From positions 8,437,001 to 8,501,000 of the forward strand of contig NC_065425.1 of the NCBI RefSeq assembly GCF_024362695.1: a stretch of DNA of 64,000 nt. The letters run 5' to 3'. The stretch is from Pectinophora gossypiella. Its lineage: Eukaryota; Arthropoda; Insecta; Lepidoptera; Gelechiidae. Both the position numbers and the translations under genes were made by a program. The notes below the pieces were generated by a model, which saw only the letters and a list, made by a program, of their open reading frames with translations, was not told the DNA's origin and did no database searches. Shown here piece after piece: positions 9,043 through 20,028 of the stretch (the stretch's first letter is position 1; each line of letters starts with the position of its first letter).

Positions 9043-10743
9043 AACTAGGTTTTTTATTTGCGATCTAAATAATCGACCATTGCGTGATAAATCCCCAATG
9101 CAGTAGAAAAAATAAATAAATAACATCGCAACAGAACATTAAAATATTTACACTTTTTTAATCTCACACAGATGAGATGAATAGACATTCAGTAAAATAT
9201 TCGACACAGGAAATGTGGAATGATGCCTTTATGCGATTTTAAAGTTTACGCCTTCGAAATACGAATATGAACATTGAAAATCTTCTGAATCAGTAAACTG
9301 AAATGAATGATTGAATTCAGCGTAAACAGAACTGGTTCTCTGAAACCCAGAAAAGTTCGAAATTGGAATGTCAGACTTGAATCGTTGTCGGCTTCGAATG
9401 GAGTTTGACACAATGACATGACATTTAAGTAGCGTGAGTTGAAAAAACACTGTTCTATTCCGTAAAATGTAGTTTTGTTCATGGTTTACTCTCTTTTTCA
9501 TTCTAAATTCGAATCGAGAAAAAGACCCGGTTATTTAAAAAAAAACTCGGATATTTAGTCACAAAATTAAATAATAATAAATTCTAAGCGCAGCACGTGT
9601 TGCCATGATATTTATCATTTAATTTTTTCCATAATCAAAATCCGAGCATATCAAAAAGCCGGATATAATCAGGACAAATCCAGAAGAATGGTTACTCTAA
9701 TCTCGATCGCATTGTACGCGTCAGGGGTGTCAGAAAAATACATTTTCTCGATATTTTTTAATTAACTAATTTTATATTTTATTTATTTCTGATTAAGTTT
9801 ATTGTAACTGTTATCCTATATATGTGTGCAATAAAGTGTATATTTTGTGCGAAATTAGCCTTTTCCACGATTTTATATATTTCCTTTTTTTGACAACGCT
9901 TTGAACTTTGGGTTTTTGTTTTTATATTATACGTTTTGTGATTCGTGTTGTATGTTGGTGAACGTACCTAATGAGGTATAAAACTCTCTCTCGGAAGCTA
10001 AGTATTTATTTATCATGTATCGTAATACAGTTCATATATCAGCCATCACCGTAGCTCACAATATTGTTATAATTATGTGTTTTCCCCACTCAAACTTTAT
10101 TCAGTTTAATATTATTTTTATTCAGTTGGTAACATAGTTTGAATCGTCAGTTTTTATATAAACATTTTTTTCTCGAATGTCTCATCCGCTTAACACTTCA
10201 GCAGCTTCTCAACTACTAAACTGTATTATATATTTCAGTCCTGCTTCTATTCTGATAAAGTAATTTTAACGGTTTATAAAATTCTGTCACTAAAGTAGCT
10301 GCTAACAAGCTTAATTTTTAAATAATATTGGCTCTGCTTACCTATTCTATTTGCCAATGTCAATTTACGTACTCTGTTTTCCTTATTTCACAATATCATT
10401 TCCACTCAACGCCATTCTATGTTCGCAATCAACCGCAAATATTATTAACCAAAAATATTTCTCCATACATTCCGAGCCAAGGCTTCTACGTCATAAGTTC
10501 TTTCCAGACCTTAAAAAAAACGTAAAAAAAATTGCTTTTGACGTCAAACCAACAGGTTTTGGGCACGACAAGTCTTTGGCGAGATAAATAATTGGAAGAA
10601 AAAGTATTGGCATTGAGCATTTTGTCAGGAAATATGGGCATTCTCATTTAAACGTTGTGAACTTCCAATTTATGTGTTCATCTGTACGTTCTCTTTACTG
10701 TTAAAGGTATTGTGACGTCAGAAAAAATACGATTTCCTAAATC
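9043..10743. other. mostly unique AT-rich sequence
   Basis: No gene recognised; the frames near 9229-9501 and 10328-10587 have no family features. TGTGTGCAATAAAGTG at about 9824-9840 resembles a LINE-H polyadenylation end, and 9520-9700 has a weak transposon-like flavour. Confidence 0.4.
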
Positions 10744-10753
10744 CTTGAATCCG

Positions 10754-11101
10754 TAGAGCCGTGGTAGCCCAGGCTTGCCTCTAACTATGAGCTCGCAGGT
10801 TCGAATCCAACACAAGCCTAAACCAATGATTGTCGAATTTGTTTTAGAATTCATGTTCGGATCATAAATGATTATCACGTGCTCAGCGGTGAAGGAAAAC
10901 ATCGTGAGGAAACCCACATTCCCGAGAAATGCATTTTCGGAGGTATGTAACCTAACCTGTATTGGGCTGGTTTTCCCTTCGCGGGTTGGAAGGTTAAACA
11001 GGCAGTTGCTTCTGTAAAAAGCCGGACCTGTCAACTCTTCAGGTTAGGTAAGCGGACCCCTGTGAAAAATGGGATAATGTTAGGGAGATGATGATGAAAT
11101 T
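10754..11101 (+). mobile_element. SINE-B, full length with 10-bp target duplication
   Basis: Flanked by CTTGAATCCG at 10744-10753 and 11102-11111. The tRNA-like head is GCCGTGGTAGCCC (box A, slightly shortened) and CAGGTTCGAATCC (box B). The body has AAACCAATGATTGTCG, ATGATTATCACGTGCTCAGC and GGTATGTAACCTAACCTGTA. The 3' end has a TGAAAAA-loop hairpin with GGGATAATG and a GATGATGATG tail. This copy defines the family. Confidence 0.9.
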
Positions 11102-11138
11102 CTTGAATCCGCGATAGCCCTGAGTGGCATGGACTCTC

Positions 11139-11304
11139 AACCACTGTGAGGTGGATTACCAACCCCATCAACCCTGGTATCAGGGTTACTATTGAGCCGC
11201 CAAAGGCCCCTGACATGGCTCATGTAACGCCTACTAACTTACATCAGTAGTACCCGGCGCCAACGGCTTTACGTGCCTTCCGAAGCACGGATCATCTTAT
11301 CTTC
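11139..11304 (-). mobile_element. SINE-C fragment, 3' half
   Basis: Covers the 3' end and central domain on the minus strand; the tRNA-like head is missing after CACGGATCATCTTA. Confidence 0.8.
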
Positions 11305-11781
11305 TTATGAGTTCAGTGCACTGTGTGTGTTTTTGAGTTCATTTCTTTCAATGTTTTCTGTATTTTTATATTATTATTTTTATTTTATTTTTTATTTTTC
11401 TGTTTTAATGCGACGAATGGGTGCCGAGACAAACCTCTGTGGTTTAACGGCATCATTCAAACCATGTATTTAGATTAAGGATATAATTATAATAAATAAA
11501 AAAAAAGTTGCAATTCATGTTTATTATACTTAATAATAATGATGATAATAATGAAAATAAAAAAATAGTAGTACTTAATAATAATGAAAAACAAAACATA
11601 AAAAGTTGATTGCATTTATTATTATTTATCATAAAATATTTATCACTATAAAAGCTATAAACATCTTTGTACCTACGTTAGTCATTTCTAGTTAACATAT
11701 TAATGGTTTTTTTAATGACAATAAAATTAATGCACCCACTTAGACCTTTTGTTATAATACGGGGAATACCTATATCCAATA
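11305..11781. other. AT-rich, low-complexity spacer
   Basis: TAA/ATG-rich simple sequence around 11480-11640; no gene. Confidence 0.5.
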
Positions 11782-12120
11782 TCCATACTAATATTGGAAA
11801 TATGATGTGTGTGTGTGTATGTTTGCCGTCTATCAAGGCAAAACGGAGCGACGAATTGACGTGTTTTTTTTTTAAAGTGGAGATAGTTGAAGGGATGGAG
11901 AGTGATATAGGCTACGTTTTGTCTTTGTCTAACCCCCCACTTCCCAAAAATAAGGGGGGAGGGGGTGGGTGGAAGACAAAACAATCATGAATCATTTTTT
12001 TTTGGGAAATCTTCCCTCAATCCCTTCAAAGATGGGGTGAAATTTTATATGGGGCTTTTAACAGTTTTAAAGGTAGGGGATCCGTGTAACCCCGAGTAAG
12101 GCAAAAGCTAGAATTACATA
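11782..12120 (+). repeat. R3-like diverged copy with short (TG)n
   Basis: CATACTAATATTGGAAATAT, a TGTGTGTGTGTATGTTTG run, then GTGGAGATAGTTGAAGGGAT, ATATAGGCTACG and a GGGGTGAAATTTTATATGGG segment. The order parallels R3, but similarity is weak. Confidence 0.45.
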
Positions 12121-12475
12121 ATACTTGACGACACTTACTTGCTTTATCTCTATTGTTGTTATTCTTAATTTTTGCGGGGTTTCTACTACAAGTACCTTGG
12201 TTACTTAAAAGAAACCCCAACACTGGAAACTGTAAACATACTTCTTAAAAAAAGGTCTCTTTTCTTTTCTTTTCTTTTGAATTTCTGCAACCTTCCATTT
12301 ATTCTTTTGTATTAGAATTCGAATTTTATTAAGGGTTTTACCCAATGGACTGGTTCGTCACCAACTGGTTTCCGTTTACCAATAATAACCAAGGATTTTT
12401 ACTTTTTCATTGACGGTATTAAATAATGCGTCACTAAAGGCCTTAGGTATATCGATATCGAGATAAACACTATTT

Positions 12476-12560
12476 ATATAGGGTGTTAGTGACATCGTAA
12501 CGAATACTGAGGGGGATGATTCAGACCATGATTCTGAGTTTATATCAAGTGGAAGTTTCC
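12476..12560. mobile_element. MITE M3, left half
   Basis: GGGTGTTAGTGACATCGTAA to ATATCAAGTGGAAG matches the left arm of 16251-16461. The right arm is absent and a SINE-A follows directly. 12121-12475 holds only pyrimidine-rich simple sequence. Confidence 0.75.
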
Positions 12561-12565
12561 ATCCT

Positions 12566-12829
12566 AACTGCTGGGGCACAGGCGTTCCCTATTGAATGGA
12601 TAGGGAGAACGGGCCTTAAACCATCACGCGGGCCCAGTGCGGATTGATGGTTATTAACGACTGCTAATGCAGCCGGGACCAACGGCTTAACGTGCCTTCC
12701 GAAGCACGGAGGAGCTCGAGATGAAAACTTTTTTTTGTGGTCACCCATCCTATGACCGGCCTTTGCGAAAGTTGCTTAACTTCAACAATCGCAGACCGAG
12801 CGCGTTTACCGCTGCGCCACCGAGCTCCT
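12566..12829 (-). mobile_element. SINE-A, 3' tip lost
   Basis: Minus-strand copy of the family defined at 30402-30667. The 5S-like and tRNA-like head sections are intact (12733-12829) but the GATGATG tail is missing. A short SINE-B piece follows at 12835-12858. Confidence 0.85.
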
Positions 12830-13135
12830 CATAACGGTCACATACCTCCGAAAATGTGGCGTGTAGTTCTAGCAGCACCTATTATTTTTTTATTACACTT
12901 TCAGCCGCTTTTTCTATTAGTAAAAAAACACAGTAATGAACTATTTAGGTTGTTTAAACAAATACAAAATATAATCAAAGTGTATTTTATAGGTACTTTG
13001 ACTAAACAGTGTTATAATTATTCTCAAAACGACATTGTTCACTAAACAATGAATGAATTTAATAACAGTTTGTTTATAAAAGATAGCTATTGTGTTGTGC
13101 TATAGTTATTTGAATTATTTACTTTGTAGTACTAT

Positions 13136-13352
13136 AGTGAGCAGTGGTAGCCCAGTTGGTAGAACGCTTGCCTCTCCCTTTGAGGTCACAGGTTTGAATT
13201 CAGCACAGGCCTAAACCAATGATTTTCCAATTTGTTTTCGAATTCATGTTTGGATCATAAATGATTATCACGGACTCAGCGGTGAAGGAAAACATCGATA
13301 AAACCCACATTCCTAAGAAATGCATTTTCGGAGGTATGTGATCTAACCTGTA
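13136..13352 (+). mobile_element. SINE-B, 3'-truncated
   Basis: Complete tRNA-like head (TAGCCCAGTTGGTAGAACGC; box B AGGTTTGAATTC) and body up to GGTATGTGATCTAACCTGTA. Confidence 0.85.
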
Positions 13353-13427
13353 TCGTGACTGTGTTTAGTAACTTTTTTTTTACATTTTTAACATTAGGAT
13401 AATTAAGCTTCAGAGAAAAGAAACAGA

Positions 13428-13745
13428 GAAGAAGCCTCCGTGGTCCAGTAGTTGAGTGTTGGGCTCATGATAAGGAGGTCCCGGGTTCGAATCCCGGTAG
13501 GTACATATCACAAAAATCACTTTATGAGCACAGGTTTGGTCAGGACATTTCAGCCTGGTCACCCGATTGTCCGAAAGTAAGATGATCCGTTCTTTGGAAG
13601 GCATGTGAAGCCATTGGTCCCGGTTACTACTTACTGATGTAAGTTTGTAGTCGTTACACGACTCATGTTAGGGGCCTTTAGCGGTTCAATAATAACCCTG
13701 ACACCAGGGTTGATTAGGTTGGAAATCCATTCCACAACCAGAAGA
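13428..13745 (+). mobile_element. SINE-C, nearly full length
   Basis: Plus-strand copy with box A TGGTCCAGTAGTTGAGTG and box B GGGTTCGAATCCC, the central domain, and the CCCTGACACCAGGG hairpin near 13700. Confidence 0.9.
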
Positions 13746-13924
13746 TTAGGATAAGCATATTGTTGAATAAATAAATTTAGTTATTAATACTATTTAAAAA
13801 CGGTCGTAAATTGTTATTTTTTAACAAAATAACCATAACAACAACATTGACAAACACATTATCTAAAACGGGTTATCTAGAGCTATTCGTAAACTGGTTA
13901 ATGAATTAATAATTAGGTTTTGTC

Positions 13925-14160
13925 CCTTATAAAAAATGGTGTCTTCTGTGAGCCAATAGCAGTAACACACCGAACATTTCATACAAAAAACCTCGTTTTA
14001 CACAGACACTACACATTGACGTTATCGTACACGCGCATCTGTGTGTGTGACGTCTGACGCCCATGCGACTGAAGACTAAAGTAAGACCGAGGGGGTGAGG
14101 TAAACCTAGCTTAGCTGCTGGTGGGGAGCGTAGAGTTGTAAACGTAGTATTATTATTTAT
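13925..14160 (+). repeat. R4 repeat, copy 1
   Basis: Shares ACATTGACGTTATCG, CGCGCATCTGTGTGTGTGAC, GTCTGACGCCCATGCGACTG and GTGAGGTAAACCTAGCT with the inverse copy at 24417-24610, and more weakly with 23460-23665. Class unknown. Confidence 0.6.
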
Positions 14161-14167
14161 TCTTATG

Positions 14168-14345
14168 TTATCCATCTAGAAGGAAAGAAAGGAAGGGGAA
14201 GACCAAGAAGAGCTTACATGGAACAGATTAAAGAAAAGGTTAACGTCGTGTCTTATAGGGAAGTCAAGGAATTGGCCTTTGTTAGACCGGAATAGAAAAT
14301 GCTACACCGACAAGAGCGTGGCTCTTAAATTGATGATGATGATGA
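14168..14345 (+). mobile_element. LINE-I C-terminal remnant
   Basis: Reads as a GRPRRAYMEQIKEKV..YREVKELA-like reverse-transcriptase C-terminus with frame damage near 14280. It is followed by the perfect hairpin AAGAGCGTGGCTCTT (14311-14325) and a (GAT)n tail. The short frame 14279-14551 starts inside it and is not a separate gene. 14346-14534 is unassigned. Confidence 0.65.
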
Positions 14346-14534
14346 TGTTATCCATATTCGTGATGGCCCTGGTCAGAGATCGCATGACTTACGTCGCAAT
14401 CATCATCATCATGTCGTCCAAACCGTATCCAGCGACGGTGACTCCTAAATATCTATCCCGGGTCGTTGTTGTGGTGGGCTCTGATGTGGCTGGTGAAACC
14501 GAACTTCGACTTGAAGGTCCGGTCACACGGCACA

Positions 14535-14790
14535 CAATAAAGTTGGCCTGACGAATTGAGTGTGGTTACCTCGCAGTATTTGAGGTTCGAATGCCGGCTC
14601 CGTCTCTAAACCAGTAAATTCGACTTCACGAGTTTAAACTCACGTTTGGATTAAAAATAATTGAAATCACGTGGTTTCCAAGATTTGTGCCTGGTTGATG
14701 GCAATTAGCTCGCTATATGTTTATTACCTTATACACCTGTGCTTACCCCTTTTTGGATACAAGCATGATGTTATGTTGTTGTAGAAATAT
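14535..14790 (+). mobile_element. SINE-T, tRNA-like SINE
   Basis: Box-B-like GAGGTTCGAATGCCGG (14583-14598), CTCTAAACCAGTAAATTC, TTTGGATTAAAAATAATTG, then a 3' end GTGCTTACCCCTTTTTGGAT and GATGTTATGTTG tail. The tail resembles the LINE-F end (TACCCCGGTGGG..GGCGTGA). Tail fragments lie at 5968-6035, 7084-7128, about 21990-22020 and 55700-55765. Confidence 0.55.
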
Positions 14791-15253
14791 ACAAGCTGTA
14801 TTTCTTAGAATAAAAAAAAAATCGGTAATATTTAGTTTATTTTAATATTTAAAATTGAAAATGCAATCCACAGTTTGTCCGATTGAAATATGGAGTGTAG
14901 TAAAAATAGATTTGAACAAAAGAAATGTAGGCATTTATTTTACCGCGGTGTCATAAAATGCACGTAGAAATATATAACATGCACGAAATATGCACGCCGG
15001 CACGATATATGAATTTATGCTTTACGTGTACGTGCTAAAAACGTAATAGGACGCGAATTCGTTAACCGTGAACGCGCATATAAACATAACTTCATATGCA
15101 TGTCACTGCAAAATTAAACAATTTATTTTATTATTTTTATGCATGTAAGTAGTTCAAGCTTTTGACCACAATCTCATCTGATGGTAAATGATGATGTGTG
15201 ACTCTCATTGTGAGGTTGAAGGTTGGAATCTCAGCATAGGCCTAAATCAATGA

Positions 15254-15530
15254 GAGGATCTCGGTGGCGCAGCGGTAAACGCGCTCGGTCTTCGATTGTT
15301 GAAGTTAAGCAACTTTCGCCAAGGCCGGTCATAGGATGGGTGACTCCAAAAAAACAAGTTTTCATCTCGAGCTCCTCCGTGCTTCGGAAGGCACGTTAAG
15401 CCGTTGGTCCCGGCTGCATTAGCAGTCGTTAATAACCATCAATCCGCACTGGGCCCGCGTGATGGTTTAAGGCCCGATCTCCCTATCCATGCCCCAGCTG
15501 TGGGGACGTTAATGGGCTGATGATGATGAT
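15254..15530 (+). mobile_element. SINE-A in tandem unit 1
   Basis: Head and central domain complete. A 17-bp deletion joins CCCTATCCAT directly to GCCCCAGCTGTGGGG, leaving a CCCCAGCTGTGGGG hairpin instead of the usual CCCCAGCAGTGGGG. Confidence 0.9.
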
Positions 15531-15704
15531 GCATGTCACTGCAAAATTAAACAATTTATTTTAATATTTTTTATGCACGATGTTCAAGCTTTTGATCACA
15601 ATCTCATCTGATGGTAAATGATGATGTGTGACTCTCATTGTGAGGTTGAAGGTTGGAATCTCAGCATAGGCTTAGGCCTATGCAAGTTTGATTTAGATCA
15701 ATGA

Positions 15705-15981
15705 GAGGATCTCGGTGGCGCAGCGGTAAACGCGCTCGGTCTGCGATTGTTGAAGTTAAGCAACTATCGCAAAGGCCGGTCATAGGTTGGGTGACTCCAA
15801 AAAAACAAGTTTTCATCTCGAGTGCCTCCGTGCTTCGGAAGGCACGTTAAGCCGTTGGTCCCGGCTGCATTAGCAGTCGTTAATAACCATCAATCCGCAC
15901 TGGGCCCGCGTGATGGTTTAAGGCCCGATCTCCCTATCCATGCCCCAGCTGTGGGGACGTTAATGGGCTGATGATGATGAT
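15705..15981 (+). mobile_element. SINE-A in tandem unit 2
   Basis: Near-identical to the copy in unit 1, including the 17-bp deletion and variant hairpin; a few substitutions in the head (TCTGCGATTG versus TCTTCGATTG). Confidence 0.9.
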
Positions 15982-16250
15982 GCATGTCACTGCAAAATTA
16001 AACAATTTATTTTAATGTTTTTTTTACCCATGATGTGCAACTTTTTGACCACAATCTCATCTAATGATGATGTTCGACTCTCATTGTGGGATTGCAGGTT
16101 GGAATCTCAGCATAGGCCTAAACCAATGATTTTCATTTTTTTGCACTGCTCAGCGTTGAAGTCTTCAAAACCAAGCGTCCAAGTTTAGTTAAGGCTCGGT
16201 TTCTGGTTGCCTGGGAGAAATTGCTTTAGAGCAAGACCGTCTTGTAACTA

Positions 16251-16461
16251 TACAGAATGTTAGTGACATCGTAACGAATACTGAGGGGGATGATTCAGAC
16301 CATGATTCTGAGTTAATATCAAGTGGAATTTTCCGTCGCAATATTCATGTATTTTTTTTAAATTATTTTCAATTCAATACTTTTGCGATGATATTAACTC
16401 AAAATCATGGCCTGAATCACCCTCAAAGTTTTCGTTACGAGGTCACTAATAACACCCTGTA
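16251..16461. mobile_element. MITE M3, full copy
   Basis: About 75-bp inverted arms (TACAGAATGTTAGTGACATC..GATTCAGACCATGATTCTGA and inverse ending AATAACACCCTGTA), TA on both outer sides, AT-rich loop. TA flanks and the TACAG start suggest a Tc1/mariner-type non-autonomous element. Other copies: 2886-2962, 12476-12560, 27652-27770, 42473-42914, 46846-46916. Confidence 0.8.
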
Positions 16462-16515
16462 TATGGACGTAATATTAGTAACGTATTAGTCGTGATTTTG
16501 TACAATAACTTTTCT

Positions 16516-16632
16516 ATCACGTTGGTGGAATGGAAGAAGGAAGCTCGGTGAGGCGTGGGTACTTAGTTCATCTAGCGATAGATGTACCTCTGACTACTCT
16601 ATTGGGATAGTTATGAGCTTATGTTGCGTTAT
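16516..16632 (+). repeat. M6 repeat
   Basis: TATCACGTTGGTGGAATGG, GTGGGTACTTAGTTCATCTA, GCGATAGATGTACCTCTGAC and ATTGGGATAG..GAGCTTATGTT recur at 46434-46545 and 62652-62750. Probably a retroposon 3' end; class unresolved. Confidence 0.6.
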
Positions 16633-16840
16633 ATTCTTTTACCTTTATCTTCCAAATATTGGTAGATATATTTCAAGGTTGTTATTAGCAACTACGGAAT
16701 GTTTTGTGAATAATTTAATAACTATAGCCATTAGCATAGTTGGAGGCCGACAGCCAAGGATTGTGGCAAAAAGTAAACAAAAATAACTTTGGGCTATAGA
16801 TAAACAAGTATTATAGTCGCTTCTTAAGGCATGGAGCTTT

Positions 16841-17131
16841 CATCATCATCAGCCCATTAACGTCCCCACTGCTGGGGCACGGGCCTTCCCTATGGATGGA
16901 TAGGGAGATCGGGCCTTAAACCATCACGCGGGCCCAGTGCGGATTGATGGTTATTAACGACTGGTAATGCAGCCGGGACCAACGGCTTAACGTGCCTTCC
17001 GAAGCACGGAGGAGCTCGAGATGAAAACTTGTTTTTTTGGAGTCACCCATCCTATGACCGGCCTTTGCGAAAGTTGCTTAACTTTAACAATCGCAGACCG
17101 AGCGCGTTTACCGCTGCGCCACCGAGCTCCA
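16841..17131 (-). mobile_element. SINE-A, full length with 10-bp target duplication
   Basis: Flanked by ATGGAGCTTT at 16831-16840 and 17132-17141. All domains are present on the minus strand, from the GAGCTCGGTGG head to the GATGATGATG tail. Confidence 0.92.
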
Positions 17132-17206
17132 ATGGAGCTTTAAAATTCTAAAATGAAAATATTCTCCTTGTTTCCTGTTAATAAAGTATCGAATACCAAT
17201 TATTAT

Positions 17207-17540
17207 TACTACGAATCTTCTTCTATAATGTGGGTTGTGAGGTGGACAAACAACCTCATCACCCCTGGTGTCAGGGTTACTATTGAGCCGCCAAAGGCCC
17301 CTGACATGGTTCATGTAACGACTACTTATTTACATCAGTAAGTAGTAACCGGGACCAACGGCTTAACGTGCCTTCCGAAGCACGGATCATCTTACTTTCG
17401 GATAATCTGGTGACCAGCCTGTAATGTCCTAACCAAACTAGGGATCACAAAGTGATTTTTGTGATATGTCCCCACCGGGAATCGAACCCAGGACCTCCGG
17501 ATTGTGAGCCCAACGCTCAACCACTGGGCCACGGAGGCTC
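17207..17540 (-). mobile_element. SINE-C, full length
   Basis: Complete minus-strand copy, GAAGAT-type tail on the left, box B GGGTTCGATTCCC and box A TGGCCCAGTGGTTGAGCG on the right. The two opposed frames at 17108-17341 are artefacts. Confidence 0.9.
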
Positions 17541-17842
17541 GTTACTGACTTGGATGAAAATTGGTATATGAAAATAGATCAAAATCCAGAAACGACAATA
17601 TGATAGTTTTCAGGGACAAATTAACAGAACTTTTCAGGTGTTTTTACCGCGAGGTCCCGTTGGGTCGAAAGTTAGTGTCAAATAAGATGAGAATTCTCAA
17701 GATGCTGCTTAGACATTGACCTACTAACTGGCATTATCATTTCAATCAGTTGACGTCAATCTATATTTTAATTGACTAATTAGGATCGTGTTTATCTCAT
17801 TAAACAATAAAAGGTCAAGTGACATTCTATGGGAAAGAAGCC

Positions 17843-18045
17843 ATCCATCTAAAAAAGCAATATTGCAATTTGACATTTGCGCATATAAAAGTAAGTACCA
17901 GGTGAGAGCCTTCAGCGCTTCCCATTTGTCAGGCCAAGTAATTAATGCCATCTGCGGCAAATCTACAATAAGTCACGTCGAAAAAAAAGTTTATTTTCGC
18001 TTCGGCAAACATTAGAATGCCAACAAATGTCAAATAGCAATATTC
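17843..18045. mobile_element. MITE M1 remnant split by LINE-E
   Basis: GCAATATTGCAATTTGACAT is on the left and ACAAATGTCAAATAGCAATA on the right. Between them, about 17907-17995, lies a plus-strand LINE-E end (GGTGAGAGCCTTCAGCGC to GTCACGTC plus A run). The order is M1 first, LINE-E later. Outer M1 termini are lost. 17541-17842 shows only an R3-like scrap. Confidence 0.7.
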
Positions 18046-18246
18046 CTTTTTTTAAAGAGAAATGTAAGAATAAGTGCGACATATTGTCACGTTTTTCTAT
18101 GACGTCACAACTTCAACTTTATGGTTGTATGGCAACCGGTCATATGACGTCCCAGGTTGCTTTTTCATACTTTCATAGTAATTTAACGTTTAGTAAAAAG
18201 TAACTGATTTGACTAGTTGGAAACTACTGTATTGAATAATTTTCAG

Positions 18247-18326
18247 TATCGATACTATCGACAGGCATATCGATATTTTGATTATTTAAGGGCTTAGATA
18301 AATAATCGATTATTAATCGATATGCA
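18247..18326. promoter_or_regulatory. cluster of ATCGAT motifs
   Basis: Two exact TATCGATA octamers (18247-18254, 18268-18275) plus AATCGATT and AATCGATA near 18303-18320. TATCGATA is the core bound by DREF in Drosophila. No gene start is visible nearby, so function is doubtful. Confidence 0.2.
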
Positions 18327-18334
18327 GTCTTTAA

Positions 18335-18720
18335 ATAGGCTCCGGACACAGGTTGGCCGCTGCAAGGATAATCTGCAGGTGGGGATATCTGGTTGATGGT
18401 TGCGATGATTGCGAGTGTGGAGTATCACCACAAACTACGGCTCACCTTTTGTCCTAAGTGCCCTAACACCTGCACTATTAAAGACCTTTACGAAGCCACT
18501 GACAATGCCGTAAGCGTGGCCAATTATTGGTCAGCAAAAATTTTGTATCGATCGCCATCGACTCGCAAAGAAGAAGAGAGTCCGAAAATTCCCTTTGTCT
18601 TGGTATAAAACCGTCCCTGAGACCAGTAAAAGTTCACGGAGGTACTTTCAATAACTGTGACGTCTTCTGGATTTCCCATGTGGAATGTATCTTGTCATCT
18701 CTTGGATATATATTTTAGTC
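18335..18720 (+). pseudogene. LINE C-terminal remnant with cysteine/histidine motif
   Basis: Across frame shifts the region reads a CKDNLQ-like stretch, then VEYHHKLRL and CPKCPNTCTIKDLYEATD followed by NAVSV. This is the Cys/His-containing tail typical of some insect non-LTR retrotransposon polyproteins. It is split between two frames near 18390 and has no upstream reverse transcriptase. 18051-18246 includes a short repeat (GTCACGTTTTTCT) shared with about 23350. Confidence 0.55.
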
Positions 18721-18763
18721 GTTAAGGGACTCCTTTGTAACGTATATTTCCAACATGCATTAT

Positions 18764-19068
18764 AAATGCGGCTGCGCGTTGGGCTCACGATCCGGAGGCC
18801 CCGGGTTCGAATCCCGGTGGGGACATATCACAAAAAATCACTTTGTGATCCCTAGTTTGGTTACGACATTACAGGCTGATCGCCTGATTGTCTGAAAGTA
18901 AGACGACCCGGGCTTCAGAAAGTACGCTAAGCCGTTGGTCCCGGTTACTTACTGATGTAATTATGTAGTCGTTACGTGAGTCATGTCAGGGGCTTTTGGC
19001 GGCTCAATAATAACCCTGACACCAGAGTTGAGTATTCCATCTCACAATCCACACAATAAGAAGAAGAA
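18764..19068 (+). mobile_element. SINE-C, 5'-trimmed
   Basis: Starts inside the head (GCGTTGGGCTCACGATCCGG), intact box B, central domain, and AGAAGAAGAAGAA tail. Confidence 0.88.
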
Positions 19069-19148
19069 GAATGTGCTGGTAATACGCGTATCATAGCAAA
19101 TTTTCATATGTTGAATGCTGAGGTCTAACTGATTTATTGATATTTTAA

Positions 19149-19456
19149 CAGCGTCTGTGGTCTAGTGGTTAGACTCACTGTTGGGCTTCGATTCCCGATG
19201 GCACATTGTCGAAATCAGTTTTTTGAGACTGTTTTAGGTTTGGCAAGGGCATTGCAGGCTTGAATCACCTGATTGTTGGAAAAAGTAAAATGATTCCGTG
19301 CTTTGGAGGGTATGTTAAGCCGTTGGTCCCTGCTATTAGCAGTAGGAAACACCTCTACCAACCCGCAGTGGAGCAGCGTGGTGGAATATGCTCCATACCC
19401 ACTCTGGTTGATTGAGGGGAGGCCTGTGCTCAGCAGTGGGACAGGCTGTTTAGATG
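19149..19456 (+). mobile_element. SINE-D, nearly full length
   Basis: Head GGTCTAGTGGTTAGACTC, shortened box B (TTCGATTCCCGATGG), central domain, CACCTCTACCAACCCGCAG, and a 3' end with CTCAGCAGTGGGAC but a shortened tail. Opposed frames 19215-19565 and 19303-19611 are artefacts. Confidence 0.85.
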
Positions 19457-19599
19457 TCCTTTTATGTAGTACAGTCATTTCTTCTACTGTCACTATATGG
19501 TACTTTAGGTTATTACTTAATGATACATGTATGCGTTTTATTAACAATTTGTATGGCTTACACAATCATCATCTAGAATTATCCCATTTTACACAGGGT

Positions 19600-19672
19600 T
19601 CTCTAACCTAACCTGAAGATTTCTTAACCTGACAGGTCCAGTTTTTACGGAAGCGAATGCCTGTCTGACAAA
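19600..19672 (-). mobile_element. SINE-B fragment
   Basis: Internal duplication of CTAACCT and minus-strand match to the GACAGGTCC..AAGCGA part of SINE-B. 19673-20018 is unassigned apart from a tRNA-like GGTTTGAATGC at about 19990. Confidence 0.6.
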
Positions 19673-20028
19673 AGTTACATCAAATGTGTTGTTTGAATAC
19701 CACCATTAATGCGAAAGTATGTCAAAGTTTACATTTGTAATACGAGTACATTAATAATGCCATATTTGAAGTATACGATAGACAAGATATATAGACGATA
19801 AGTTGGCTATACTTAGGGAAAGGAAGAAATAGTTAATTATTTAAGGGTTCCTTCTATGTTGGACTGGAGCGAATAAATTTCAGCTACATATATCTTCCCA
19901 GACATGTCGTAAAACCGGCAGAGAGGTTGTGTCGTGGAAATTCTTGATCGCCCGGTTCGGAGAATGCGTGTCTGACATGGTACGGTCACGGGTTTGAATG
20001 CTAGCTGGGGTTCTTAACCACTGAATTC

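Larger units (their letters stand above)
15099..16150 (+). repeat. tandem duplication of a SINE-B fragment carrying SINE-A
   Basis: GCATGTCACTGCAAAATTAA begins units at 15099, 15531 and 15982. Units 1 and 2 (432 and 451 bp) each hold a SINE-B head remnant interrupted by a SINE-A. Unit 3 lacks SINE-A and continues into SINE-B body (AAACCAATGATTTTC). Both SINE-A copies share the same 17-bp deletion and the same junction between their GAT tail and the next unit, so they arose by duplication and not by two insertions. Unit 2 has an extra 20 bp before its SINE. Confidence 0.85.

Noticed and set aside
9229..9501. Overlapping 90- and 78-residue minus-strand frames
   Set aside because: No family features; two frames open together suggests chance.
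10678..11034. 118-residue minus-strand frame (and similar ones at 25837-26136, 3232-3564, 59176-59388)
   Set aside because: All are the same antisense or sense translation of SINE-B; repeated because the SINE is repeated, not because it is coding.
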